Shown here: piece by piece, positions 26,224 through 34,355 of the stretch
Layout of the letters: the number at the start of each line of letters is the position of its first letter
Position numbering within the stretch: the stretch's first letter is position 1
DNA from: Treponema vincentii
GTDB taxonomy: Bacteria; Spirochaetota; Spirochaetia; Treponematales; Treponemataceae
Direction: 5' to 3'
DNA: 64,000 nt
Assembly: GCF_010365865.1 (NCBI RefSeq)
Contig: NZ_CP048020.1
Location: 1,860,001-1,924,000 of the forward strand
The notes under the pieces: model-generated
The model's database searches: none
Told to the model about the DNA's origin: nothing
The model's input: the letters and a program-made list of their open reading frames with translations, nothing else
Translations under genes and position numbers: made by a program

Positions 26224-28374
26224 ATGAAATACTGTAAAAAATGTATGATAGCAGCAATGTTCTGCTGCGGTGTAAGTCTGTACGCGCAAGAAACCAAAAA
26301 AGCGCCGGTTATCGTCATTACCGGAAACAAAATTGAACAGGTAGCCGAAGAATCGGTCGAAAAAGTAACGGTTGTTTCCGAAGAAAAAATAGCCGAAATG
26401 GGTGCAAAAAATGCAGCGGAAGTGCTGCAAAATATTCCCGGTGTTACCATAACGGAACATCCGATGGAAGGGGTATCCATGCAGGGTTTCAGCGGAGCCT
26501 ACGTCAAAGTGCTGATCGACGGTGTGGCTGTCGGCGGAGATGTCGGCGGCGCCTCCCCCATCGCACTTATTCCGGCTTCGGACATCGATCATATCGAAAT
26601 CGTAAAAGGCGCTTCGTCCGCACTCTACGGTTCTGATGCGATGGGCGGCGTTATCAATATCATCACAAAAAAGAATCGGACAAATTGGTCGGTTACTACT
26701 AAACAAGAAATAGATATCCACAAACACTATTACGGTATGGCGGGCTTCTCCTTTAAACATAAGGCGTTCGGTTTACAGGGAATAGGATCATTCGACAATA
26801 TGCCCGGCATGATAACCCGCAATGCCGATCCGCTCGGACGGCAAATAGATACCTTTATTTTCCCGAAAACACGCATGGGATTCGGGAGACTTACAGCCGA
26901 CATTTATACCACGTACGGACCGGTAAAGCTGTACGGAGTATATACAAATCATAACCGTTACATGAATCAGTCGGAAGATATTGCAAACCGATTTATCAGC
27001 GAAAAGGGAGAAGCCGGTATAAAAAGCTCGCTGACATTCGGAGAAATGGCACAGGTCAATATTTTTTCAAGCTACAAATACTTCAAACATATCTTTGATG
27101 AAATATATACGGCATCGGGAAGCCCAAACCGACGGAATTCAGTATTCCATGAACTTGAAAACGAGATTAACGCTAACTTTGATTTTTCCATCGCACATTC
27201 ATTACTCGCAGGTATAAACGCAAAATGGGCGATGATGCAAGGCAGAGAGTTTCCGAAGCCCAAACATTCAGTGTTGTTAGGGCTGTTCACCCAATACACA
27301 TGGAATATGCAGGGAGAAGACGTACTGCGGCTTATTAGCGGATTACGTTTTGATATTGCCCCACCTTTACAAAAAGGAGAAGGCACATTAGCCCAGTTTA
27401 CCCCTAAATTCACCTTGCGATACGACCCGCTGGATTCCCTCACGATTCGCTTTTCTTATGGAATGGGCTTTAAAGTTCCGACCTTGCAGCAAAAATATTG
27501 GCTGTTTTTCCATTCCGCACCGGCGAACTTTGTGTTATTAGGCAATCCGGCGCTCAAACCGGAATACTCTCACGGTTTTAATGCATCCATCGAATATAAA
27601 CCGGTGAAAGGCCTGACATTCGGTATAAGCGGTTACTTTAACTATGTAAATAACCTGATATTCGCAGTTGAAACCGATAAACGGACAGGCACATTTCCCG
27701 ATGCGAACGGCGTTCTCCATAGGGTTACCGGTATCCGCCAATATCAGAATATCGACCGTGTAATGACAACCGGCGGCGATTTTTCCGTACAATATCAATG
27801 GAAATGGATAGAGACCACGCTGACATACACCATTGCCGGTATGTACAATTACGATCTCCAAAATAAGCGGTATTACCACGGCGCCTATTATGTACCTCAT
27901 CAGATTAAACTCAACATCACCGGTATTATTCCGGTTTGGTTAACACGAATAACGCTGGGTATTAACTGGGATGCACCGCAAAACATCCGTCGAGGATATG
28001 ATATCAGAGCTGCCGATAAACTGAAATTGACGGATGAAAATTACATTGCGAGCCCGGACAAGCTGCTGCTCAATCTGCATATCAGCCAAAAGTTCTGGAA
28101 CGATCGAATTGAAGTGTATGCCGGTATAAAAAACCTACTGAACAATATCAGCTTTATGAAAGGTACGGACGGACGGACAATGAAAGACTTCTACGGTTTG
28201 CAAGAAGGAATTGTAGGGTATTTCGGCGTCGGTATTAAATACGATGCGGCTCCCGTTAAAAAAGAGCAGAAACCGCAGGAACCTGCACAGGATGCAGCGC
28301 CTCCGGCAATGCAGACCGGGGAGAGCATACCGATGCCGGCTGAAGGAACGATGATGCCCGGAGTACAGCAATAA
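26224..28374 (+). CDS. TonB-dependent outer-membrane receptor, probably for heme
   Basis: A 716-residue receptor: signal peptide (cleavage near YAQE), a TonB-box-like APVIVITGN, a plug domain (KNAAEVLQNIPGVTITEHP ... VLIDGVAVGGD ... IEIVKGASSALYGSDAMGGV) and a 22-strand-type barrel with FSYGMGFKVPTLQQKYW and NPALKPEYSHGFNASIEYK. After the last strand (YFGVGIKY) there is an odd Pro/Ala-rich tail of about 48 residues where barrels normally end in an aromatic residue. Next to a HmuY-like gene, so heme is the likely ligand. It would be energised by the TonB-ExbBD genes at 40-42 kb. Confidence 0.9.
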   Translation: MKYCKKCMIAAMFCCGVSLYAQETKKAPVIVITGNKIEQVAEESVEKVTVVSEEKIAEMGAKNAAEVLQNIPGVTITEHPMEGVSMQGFSGAYVKVLIDGVAVGGDVGGASPIALIPASDIDHIEIVKGASSALYGSDAMGGVINIITKKNRTNWSVTTKQEIDIHKHYYGMAGFSFKHKAFGLQGIGSFDNMPGMITRNADPLGRQIDTFIFPKTRMGFGRLTADIYTTYGPVKLYGVYTNHNRYMNQSEDIANRFISEKGEAGIKSSLTFGEMAQVNIFSSYKYFKHIFDEIYTASGSPNRRNSVFHELENEINANFDFSIAHSLLAGINAKWAMMQGREFPKPKHSVLLGLFTQYTWNMQGEDVLRLISGLRFDIAPPLQKGEGTLAQFTPKFTLRYDPLDSLTIRFSYGMGFKVPTLQQKYWLFFHSAPANFVLLGNPALKPEYSHGFNASIEYKPVKGLTFGISGYFNYVNNLIFAVETDKRTGTFPDANGVLHRVTGIRQYQNIDRVMTTGGDFSVQYQWKWIETTLTYTIAGMYNYDLQNKRYYHGAYYVPHQIKLNITGIIPVWLTRITLGINWDAPQNIRRGYDIRAADKLKLTDENYIASPDKLLLNLHISQKFWNDRIEVYAGIKNLLNNISFMKGTDGRTMKDFYGLQEGIVGYFGVGIKYDAAPVKKEQKPQEPAQDAAPPAMQTGESIPMPAEGTMMPGVQQ

Positions 28375-28415
28375 ACAGCTCCTTTTATACCTATTTTGAT
28401 TTGAGAGGAATAATC

Positions 28416-29693
28416 ATGAAACGATATAACACGATAATACCGGCAGCGCTGCTGTTGTTCGGTTTAATAAACGGGTGCACGCCAATACTGGTAAAAACGC
28501 AGAACACTATAAAGAAAGATTCCTATGCGTTTACGTCGACGCCGCTTCCCGGCGAACCGAAAACACCGTTCCCGACGGCAAATGTCGATTACGATAATCA
28601 CAATCGGATGATTTTTTTCGACTGTACCAACGGTAAGATGAAAACGATAGACAGCGACGCATGGGATATTGCCATTGCCGTAGGTGATGTACCCGATAGT
28701 TTTCGGCTTCCGGACGGTTCGACAAGTAGCGCACCGAAAGCAATATATGCAGTAACAAACTCCGGCGATTACGGCGAACACGTCCGGTTGCTTCCATTTA
28801 AAGCGGGTACGGCATCAACCGATTATATGGGAAAACGGTTAGACGAAATCAAGCAGGTTTCCTTTAAGTACGGCGAGCAGGAACTGTCTCCGTTTCAAAA
28901 CGATCCGGATAATCCCGCTGCGTCGGTTGCAAACCCGTTTTATGAGGCATTAACAAACGGTAAGCATTATTTGCTGAAAACCGGTAAAACCGACGATACG
29001 GCAAAAGTATATGAAATTTGGTTTGACGCAATAACACCGGCAGTCGGGGCAGCCTTTACGTTGCACATCAAACCTGCAACCCTTTCGGCGGCAGCCCCGG
29101 GTGCAGCACAACCGAAAACCATAGCAGGATTCGGTGTCGAGTATACGCTGACCGGAACCGTAAACGGTGACTACAGCTTCAATTACATCAAACTTGGTGC
29201 AACTGCTGCTTCGGCAAAAATACTTGATACGGAACATGACAATATTCCGAAAAAAAACGAATGGCAGCTCCTCTTTGTACGTACCAATGTATATGCCAAA
29301 GAGATGGGACAGATGCTCAAGAATGACGGCATCGTCAGCACGTCATCCATTCTTACCAACTCGCCTGCCGGAGTAGAAACGGCGGCGCTATACGGATGGG
29401 ATTTCCCCGAAGTAACGGCAGCTCCGAAACCGGTGCATTTTATAAAACAGGTCGATGGAGTCGGCAAAGGATTTGCCAATTCTCTAAACGATGATCCCGA
29501 AAAACGGAGAAAAGCGTGGTACTACGGGTTAAACATGCCGCCAACCTTTTATTTATCGCGCATAACCTACGTTTTTAAATGGGGAGTACCTTCCAATATG
29601 CATTATGTTAAATTCCGTCCGGGAACCTTCTACGGACCAAACGGTGAAAAATTTTATGTAACATTCCGTTATGCTCATGTAACTGCCCCATAA
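28416..29693 (+). CDS. HmuY-like heme-binding lipoprotein
   Basis: A 425-residue lipoprotein (signal peptide and lipobox LFGLINGC). Two parts of the HmuY fold can be seen: VDYDNHNRMIFFDCTNGKM ... SDAWDIAI near the N-terminus, and SRITYVFKWGVPSNMHYVKF near the C-terminus. HmuY proteins take heme from host carriers and pass it to a TonB-dependent receptor, here the gene 41 bases upstream. It is longer than typical HmuY (about 220), with an insert of about 150 residues. Start 28416 follows GAGAGG; a TTG at 28401 is less likely. Confidence 0.8.
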   Translation: MKRYNTIIPAALLLFGLINGCTPILVKTQNTIKKDSYAFTSTPLPGEPKTPFPTANVDYDNHNRMIFFDCTNGKMKTIDSDAWDIAIAVGDVPDSFRLPDGSTSSAPKAIYAVTNSGDYGEHVRLLPFKAGTASTDYMGKRLDEIKQVSFKYGEQELSPFQNDPDNPAASVANPFYEALTNGKHYLLKTGKTDDTAKVYEIWFDAITPAVGAAFTLHIKPATLSAAAPGAAQPKTIAGFGVEYTLTGTVNGDYSFNYIKLGATAASAKILDTEHDNIPKKNEWQLLFVRTNVYAKEMGQMLKNDGIVSTSSILTNSPAGVETAALYGWDFPEVTAAPKPVHFIKQVDGVGKGFANSLNDDPEKRRKAWYYGLNMPPTFYLSRITYVFKWGVPSNMHYVKFRPGTFYGPNGEKFYVTFRYAHVTAP

Positions 29694-29762
29694 CGAGACT
29701 GCTGAAAGAAATCATCACCTCTTCTCGGATACATATATCGAATACATATATATGGAGAAATT

Positions 29763-31646
29763 ATGAAAAAATTGCATCATTATCCTTTTTTTAAGTGCGC
29801 AGCAGCGTTATGCTGTATCGGCGTATTTATCAGCTTGTTTACGGCTTGCCCCAACGGACAAACACCTAAAAAAGGTGTCGCCGTTACCGTCAACGTATTG
29901 GATTCCGTAGGCGGGGTTCCCATTACGGAATCTACCGTACTGACGGTATATAAGGTGGGCGCAAGCCGTTCACTGTATGATCAAGTAAGGATTGTCAACG
30001 GCAGCGCCCTGCTCTATCTCCTTAAAAACCAACGCTATGATTTTAACTTGAGCGGAGCGGAAAATGGGCGTGCAGCTTCGGTTATTGAAAACTACTGGAT
30101 TAGAACTGCGGATATGCAGACCGTTACGATGATTCAACGCATGATTCAAAAGGGAGCACAACCTGAAGCGCCGTCAATTCAATCCGTTACGTTAAACGGC
30201 CAACCCTTCGAAGACGGTAGTGTTTGGTCAAGTGCGGTCGGTCAAACAATGAAGCTTGAAATCGTATTTACATCTCGCTCACGCGCTATCCAAGCGATTC
30301 CGGATAACGGCAACTTCGGATGTGCGGTCGGGATTGGGACATCTCCTTCTTCTCACAATAACATCGCTACGGTTTCGCCTGTCTGTAAACGCGATATCGA
30401 CGGGAGCTGGAAGTGCACGGCAAACTTCTCTTTCGATAAAATTTCTTTTCCGAATGAATTCAACAATTTTGTTATTACTGCCTACGATGTTGCCGGGAAC
30501 CGTGTAGAACGGCATATCAATTCCATTGAATTTCAGGAACGCCGCCCGGGCTTAAAAACCATAGAAGGGGCTTCGATTAGAGGCTTTAGAGTTGAAATGC
30601 ATCGCTATCCTCATTCGTTAAAGTTGTTCAATAATCCGGGACAATCAGGAACACGCCCGTTCGGTGTTACGGCCCACAATGGAGAGAGTACTACCTCCGA
30701 AGTACTGCTGTGGTTCCAAATCAAAGATCTCGCATCGCAGGATTTACCAATCCGCGGCTTTTACATATACCGGCGTATACAGGGGCAAGCCGAATGGACG
30801 CTTGTAGGCCGTCAACAATATGCAGCTGATTATACCGGAGAACAGGACTATCGGTATCCCTCATACATAGGTTTTCACCTCGGCTATGATACCGATTCCT
30901 CGCTTGAAGAAGGTGTAACGTATGAATATAAAGTCAGACCCTTTATCGACGGCAGTCATTATCTTGATTCACCTACCGCAACGGCACGCCTTTTACCGGC
31001 ATCTACCATAGAGTTGATAAATCCTGCGGACAACGGTGTGGTAAAAAAATCGGAACTGGACAATCTCAGTTTCTCCTTTAAGATAACCAACCCCGCTCTC
31101 TGGGATAACCGACTGGCGGATGCTTTTTCATTTGGCTTGCTTATTACCGAAAAAGCATCGACTGAAAATGTTGTGTTTGCAGGAAAAGTAAGCGTAGCCC
31201 TAAAAGCGACAGCCGGAAATAGGTTAAAATTGCAATATGCCGTTTCGGGAAATCCGAAAGAATACTCCTTTAAAGAATTACAGGAACGGGGATTCATTTC
31301 CGGAAGCGCTGTGGAAGACGATTTTATTTCGTACCGCAACGGCATTGTAACGATTCATCCCCGCTACCTTAAAACGGCAGCATTCAATCATCCCCTGTTC
31401 AAAGATGCAAAGTTTACAACCGGCTGTACGTATGGCTGGGATATTCTCGATTGGGGCGAAGATGCCAAAAATATTTCGGATAATGAACCGGCAGCATTCA
31501 CAGCAGTGTGGCTGAGTAAAGATGCGGATGGGAATGAAATTCCTTACCCCACTGAACCGCTCAGTTCCAGCGAAAGTTTTGTCAGCCATCTTCGGTATCC
31601 GGGAAGTTTGAACGGACAATGTTATTTTAAAGTAATAGAAGAATAA
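29763..31646 (+). CDS. Large lipoprotein with fibronectin-like region
   Basis: A 627-residue protein with lipobox (FISLFTAC). The middle has an FN3-like section (GFYIYRRIQGQAEWTLVG ... VTYEYKVRPFID). The remainder is beta-rich with no motif recognised. It lies 69 bases after the HmuY-like gene and 18 before the subtilase start, in the same direction, so it is probably part of one surface operon. It may be a surface adaptor or a substrate-binding partner; this is inference. Confidence 0.7.
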   Translation: MKKLHHYPFFKCAAALCCIGVFISLFTACPNGQTPKKGVAVTVNVLDSVGGVPITESTVLTVYKVGASRSLYDQVRIVNGSALLYLLKNQRYDFNLSGAENGRAASVIENYWIRTADMQTVTMIQRMIQKGAQPEAPSIQSVTLNGQPFEDGSVWSSAVGQTMKLEIVFTSRSRAIQAIPDNGNFGCAVGIGTSPSSHNNIATVSPVCKRDIDGSWKCTANFSFDKISFPNEFNNFVITAYDVAGNRVERHINSIEFQERRPGLKTIEGASIRGFRVEMHRYPHSLKLFNNPGQSGTRPFGVTAHNGESTTSEVLLWFQIKDLASQDLPIRGFYIYRRIQGQAEWTLVGRQQYAADYTGEQDYRYPSYIGFHLGYDTDSSLEEGVTYEYKVRPFIDGSHYLDSPTATARLLPASTIELINPADNGVVKKSELDNLSFSFKITNPALWDNRLADAFSFGLLITEKASTENVVFAGKVSVALKATAGNRLKLQYAVSGNPKEYSFKELQERGFISGSAVEDDFISYRNGIVTIHPRYLKTAAFNHPLFKDAKFTTGCTYGWDILDWGEDAKNISDNEPAAFTAVWLSKDADGNEIPYPTEPLSSSESFVSHLRYPGSLNGQCYFKVIEE

Positions 31647-31664
31647 AGAGCGATGAGGTTTATA

Positions 31665-33542
31665 ATGAAACACCAAAGATACCGTTTTGATATATTGTTT
31701 TTTTCAGCAGCAGTATTTGTCATATTGACTGCGGGATGTTCGATGGGCTTTGTCGGTACGGCACCCGAATCCGACAGAATCGGCGGTGCACAAAGCGGCA
31801 CCATGAATGCCAATACCGCGTTTAATTCTGAATGGATTATCAACCAGCAGGAACGACATAACGCGGATGAGCGGGTTCATGAGGGATATTCGATTGTTAA
31901 AACCACGGCCTCGTTTAATCAGGACGTTTTTACTGCCTTAAATGGCAGCGTTGTCGGTGCCCAGGATTTACACGACGGATACCTATATTTTTTAATAAAA
32001 ACCGGATCCGACGCTGCGCAGTTCCGTACCGCAGTGCGCGCCATGGATGGCGTACTCTATGCGCAACCCGACTATCACTACGATGCTCCCGCACTCGTCG
32101 CAGATGATACAGCGCGTCCTCCGTACCGGAATCTCGGCACAACCGGCAGAGGATATTTCGGCACACAGGATGGCAATCTTACGGAAGACCCAAAAGCGGA
32201 TCTTGCCGACTGGGGGCTCACCGTAACCGGCGCCCTCGAAGCATTTAAACGCTATGATGCACACGATGCGGTTCATCCGGTACTTGCAGCCATTATCGAC
32301 ACCGGTGTAAACAGCTTACACGAAGATTTCTATGATAAGACAAATCACTCTATCATCCTTTATGCAAAATCTTCGTTACACAGGGGAAGTTCTGTACAAT
32401 ACTCGCCCCCCCAGCCGGTACCGCTCCACGAAAACTGGGATAATCACGGTCACGGTACCCATTGTTCGGGAACAATTGCAGCTGTCGGAAATAATGGCAA
32501 AGGAATTTGCGGCGTTGCCCATGCGCACACCAAACTTATCACATACCGCGGCCTGGATGCATCGGGTGGCGATAGCTATGCAACATATTCATGCCTCGGC
32601 GACCTGGCCCAAATCATCACCGAACTTCGCAAAGAGCCCGGTGCACGCGATTCCGCCGTTTTTGCCGGATTGCCGTCAAACGTTATCTCTTATCCTAAAC
32701 TGACACAAAAAACAGTTCCCGTTAATCTATCACTCGGCGGCTATGCCGTACACCCCTACGAGGTGGAGATGATGAATAAAGCGTTGGCCGCCGGTATCTT
32801 ACCGGTTATTGCAATGGGCAATGACGGGAAAACGCTCGCCGCATATCCCGCAGCGCTGCAGGGAATTTTAGCCGTAGGAGCAACCGCAATGGATGACACG
32901 CGGGCAGCATTCAGTAACGGAGGAACATGGATGAGCGTGTGCGCTCCCGGTGAAAGTATTTACAGCTGCGGGAACGGCGGCTCAAACTGGTCCAATTATC
33001 ATTCATCCGATGTAAAAACAAGCTATCGGTGGATGAGCGGAACGTCGATGGCAACACCGTTCGTAACGGGGGTAATCACCTATCTTTTATCGATTAATCC
33101 CGACCTTAGCCCGTACCAAATTAAGGCACTGCTTGAAAATACCGCCGATAAAATAGATCGACGTTCACCCTATGGGCAATACGATTCACGCGGCTTTTCT
33201 AAATGGTACGGCTATGGACGAGTAAATGTCTTAAACGCAGCAAATGCCCTTAAAACAGGCACCATCCCCGCTGAAGGAAGCGTATACAGCGAAAAGGCAG
33301 TAAAAATAACCGTAAAAAAAGCAGGCATATCCCAAACAAAAAAGCAAGTATGGCTATACGAAAAAGAGAGTGGTATTTGTGCAGCGGTCGGACTTACCGA
33401 TGAGCATAACGGCACCGTTAGTTTTTACGGCTTACGGACAGGGTTTGCGTATGAAATCGGTATTAACGATGCCGGCACATACAAAACCTACCCCGTTACC
33501 GCTACAAACGATACCGATATAGAATATACTTTTTCATTGTAA
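31665..33542 (+). CDS. Subtilisin-like surface protease (dentilisin-like lipoprotein)
   Basis: A 625-residue S8 serine protease. The lipobox (LTAGC) anchors it in the outer membrane. An inhibitor-like propeptide (about 55-150: EGYSIVKTTASFNQDVF ... MDGVLYAQPDYHY) precedes the catalytic domain: Asp in LAAIIDTGVNS, His in NHGHGTHCSGT, oxyanion Asn in IAMGND, Ser in SGTSMATPFVTGV. The C-terminal 90 residues form a small beta domain. It resembles T. denticola dentilisin (PrtP) but no prcA/prcB lies beside it. In this operon it may release heme from host hemoproteins. Start 31665 follows GAGG. Confidence 0.88.
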   Translation: MKHQRYRFDILFFSAAVFVILTAGCSMGFVGTAPESDRIGGAQSGTMNANTAFNSEWIINQQERHNADERVHEGYSIVKTTASFNQDVFTALNGSVVGAQDLHDGYLYFLIKTGSDAAQFRTAVRAMDGVLYAQPDYHYDAPALVADDTARPPYRNLGTTGRGYFGTQDGNLTEDPKADLADWGLTVTGALEAFKRYDAHDAVHPVLAAIIDTGVNSLHEDFYDKTNHSIILYAKSSLHRGSSVQYSPPQPVPLHENWDNHGHGTHCSGTIAAVGNNGKGICGVAHAHTKLITYRGLDASGGDSYATYSCLGDLAQIITELRKEPGARDSAVFAGLPSNVISYPKLTQKTVPVNLSLGGYAVHPYEVEMMNKALAAGILPVIAMGNDGKTLAAYPAALQGILAVGATAMDDTRAAFSNGGTWMSVCAPGESIYSCGNGGSNWSNYHSSDVKTSYRWMSGTSMATPFVTGVITYLLSINPDLSPYQIKALLENTADKIDRRSPYGQYDSRGFSKWYGYGRVNVLNAANALKTGTIPAEGSVYSEKAVKITVKKAGISQTKKQVWLYEKESGICAAVGLTDEHNGTVSFYGLRTGFAYEIGINDAGTYKTYPVTATNDTDIEYTFSL

Positions 33543-33598
33543 AAAATAGTGAGTCTCTAAAACTTCACTGTCGCCGACAGGACGCAAGCGGTTCCAAC

Positions 33599-33633
33599 AG
33601 CTTTGAGATTTGCAAACAGCAAATCTCAAAGCT
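33599..33633. repeat. Perfect 15-bp-stem hairpin at the 5' end of a toxin relic
   Basis: AGCTTTGAGATTTGC and GCAAATCTCAAAGCT around AAACA. It replaces the expected first residues of the HigB-like toxin and may also end the subtilase operon transcript. Confidence 0.7.
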
Positions 33634-33634
33634 A

Positions 33635-33895
33635 AACAAAGAGATAGATAGTATCCACACGAATAAAAGTAAAAAGTTACTGATGACGATTCAGAATGTT
33701 GCAAGAAGAAAACTTCGAATAATTGAAGCTGCAAAAGTTGTAGAAGATTTAAGGATCCCTCCTGGTAATCGTTTAGAAAAACTTGTGGGGAATTTAGACG
33801 GATTTTAGTCAATCAGAATAAATGATCAATGGAGAATTGTCTTTAAGTTTGAAAATGGAGGTGCAGAAAATGTTAGAATTACAGATTATCACTGA
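33635..33895 (+). pseudogene. HigB-like toxin, truncated and with an in-frame stop
   Basis: Translating from 33635 gives KEIDSIHTNKSKKLL ... VARRKLRIIEAA ... DLRIPPGNRLEKL ... then TAG at 33806, followed by SIRINDQWRIVFKFENGG ... ITDYH. These blocks are diagnostic of HigB/RelE toxins that pair with HigA. The first seven or so residues are lost at a hairpin, and the stop precedes the conserved SIRINDQWRI strand, so the toxin is dead. Its end overlaps the antitoxin gene by 26 bases. Confidence 0.82.
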
Positions 33896-34187
33896 TGAAA
33901 AATTACCCAATATTCATCCAGGGGAAATTCTTAAAGAAGATTTTTTAGATGCGATGAATATTTCTGCATATCGCCTGGCAAAAGAAATCAATGTTCCTGA
34001 AACAAGAATCTCCGAAATAATTCACGGAAAGCGTTCAATTACTGCGGATACCGCTATCAGATTTTCAAAATTCTTTGGAACGACGGCAGAATTCTGGTTC
34101 AATCTTCAGAATCTGTATGATTTAGAAGAAGAAAACAATAATCACTCTCTAGAATTTGAAACAATAAAAATGTACGCATATACATAA
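33870..34187 (+). CDS. higA: HigA-family antitoxin / XRE regulator
   Basis: A 105-residue helix-turn-helix protein: IHPGEILKEDFLDAMNISAYRLA, then VPETRISEIIHGKRSITADTA (recognition helix) and FFGTTAEFWFNLQNLYDL, the classical HigA pattern. It would bind its own promoter and HigB. The partner toxin is inactivated, so it may now be an orphan antitoxin. The start at 33870 overlaps higB; ATG at 33855 is possible. Confidence 0.88.
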   Translation: MLELQIITDEKLPNIHPGEILKEDFLDAMNISAYRLAKEINVPETRISEIIHGKRSITADTAIRFSKFFGTTAEFWFNLQNLYDLEEENNNHSLEFETIKMYAYT

Positions 34188-34279
34188 ATTATCTAACATC
34201 CGCTTAACCTGCCATTGTCGCATCATAAAAAGTATACTTCCGTATGGAAGCTGCTGCCTGCACTTCACCGAAAAAGAAA

Positions 34280-34313
34280 AACCCCAGCCGATGGAAGTCA
34301 TCAGCTGGGGTTT
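34280..34313. terminator. Bidirectional terminator
   Basis: AACCCCAGC and GCTGGGGTT with an inner GATG/CATC pair, between higA and the convergent lipoprotein gene. Confidence 0.75.
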
Positions 34314-34355
34314 CCCCGCTTTTACACAGGGTTGGTTGGAAGAGATAACAACTGA

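Noticed and set aside
26200-26760. Antisense open frame at the start of the TonB-receptor gene
   Set aside because: The plus strand has a full signal peptide and plug domain; the minus-strand product resembles nothing known.
31665-33542. True dentilisin (PrtP) of the PrcB-PrcA-PrtP complex
   Set aside because: The catalytic domain is similar, but no prcB or prcA lies beside it, so I call it only dentilisin-like.
33534-33812. Minus-strand open frame of 92 codons
   Set aside because: It overlaps the HigB relic and has no ribosome site or domain.
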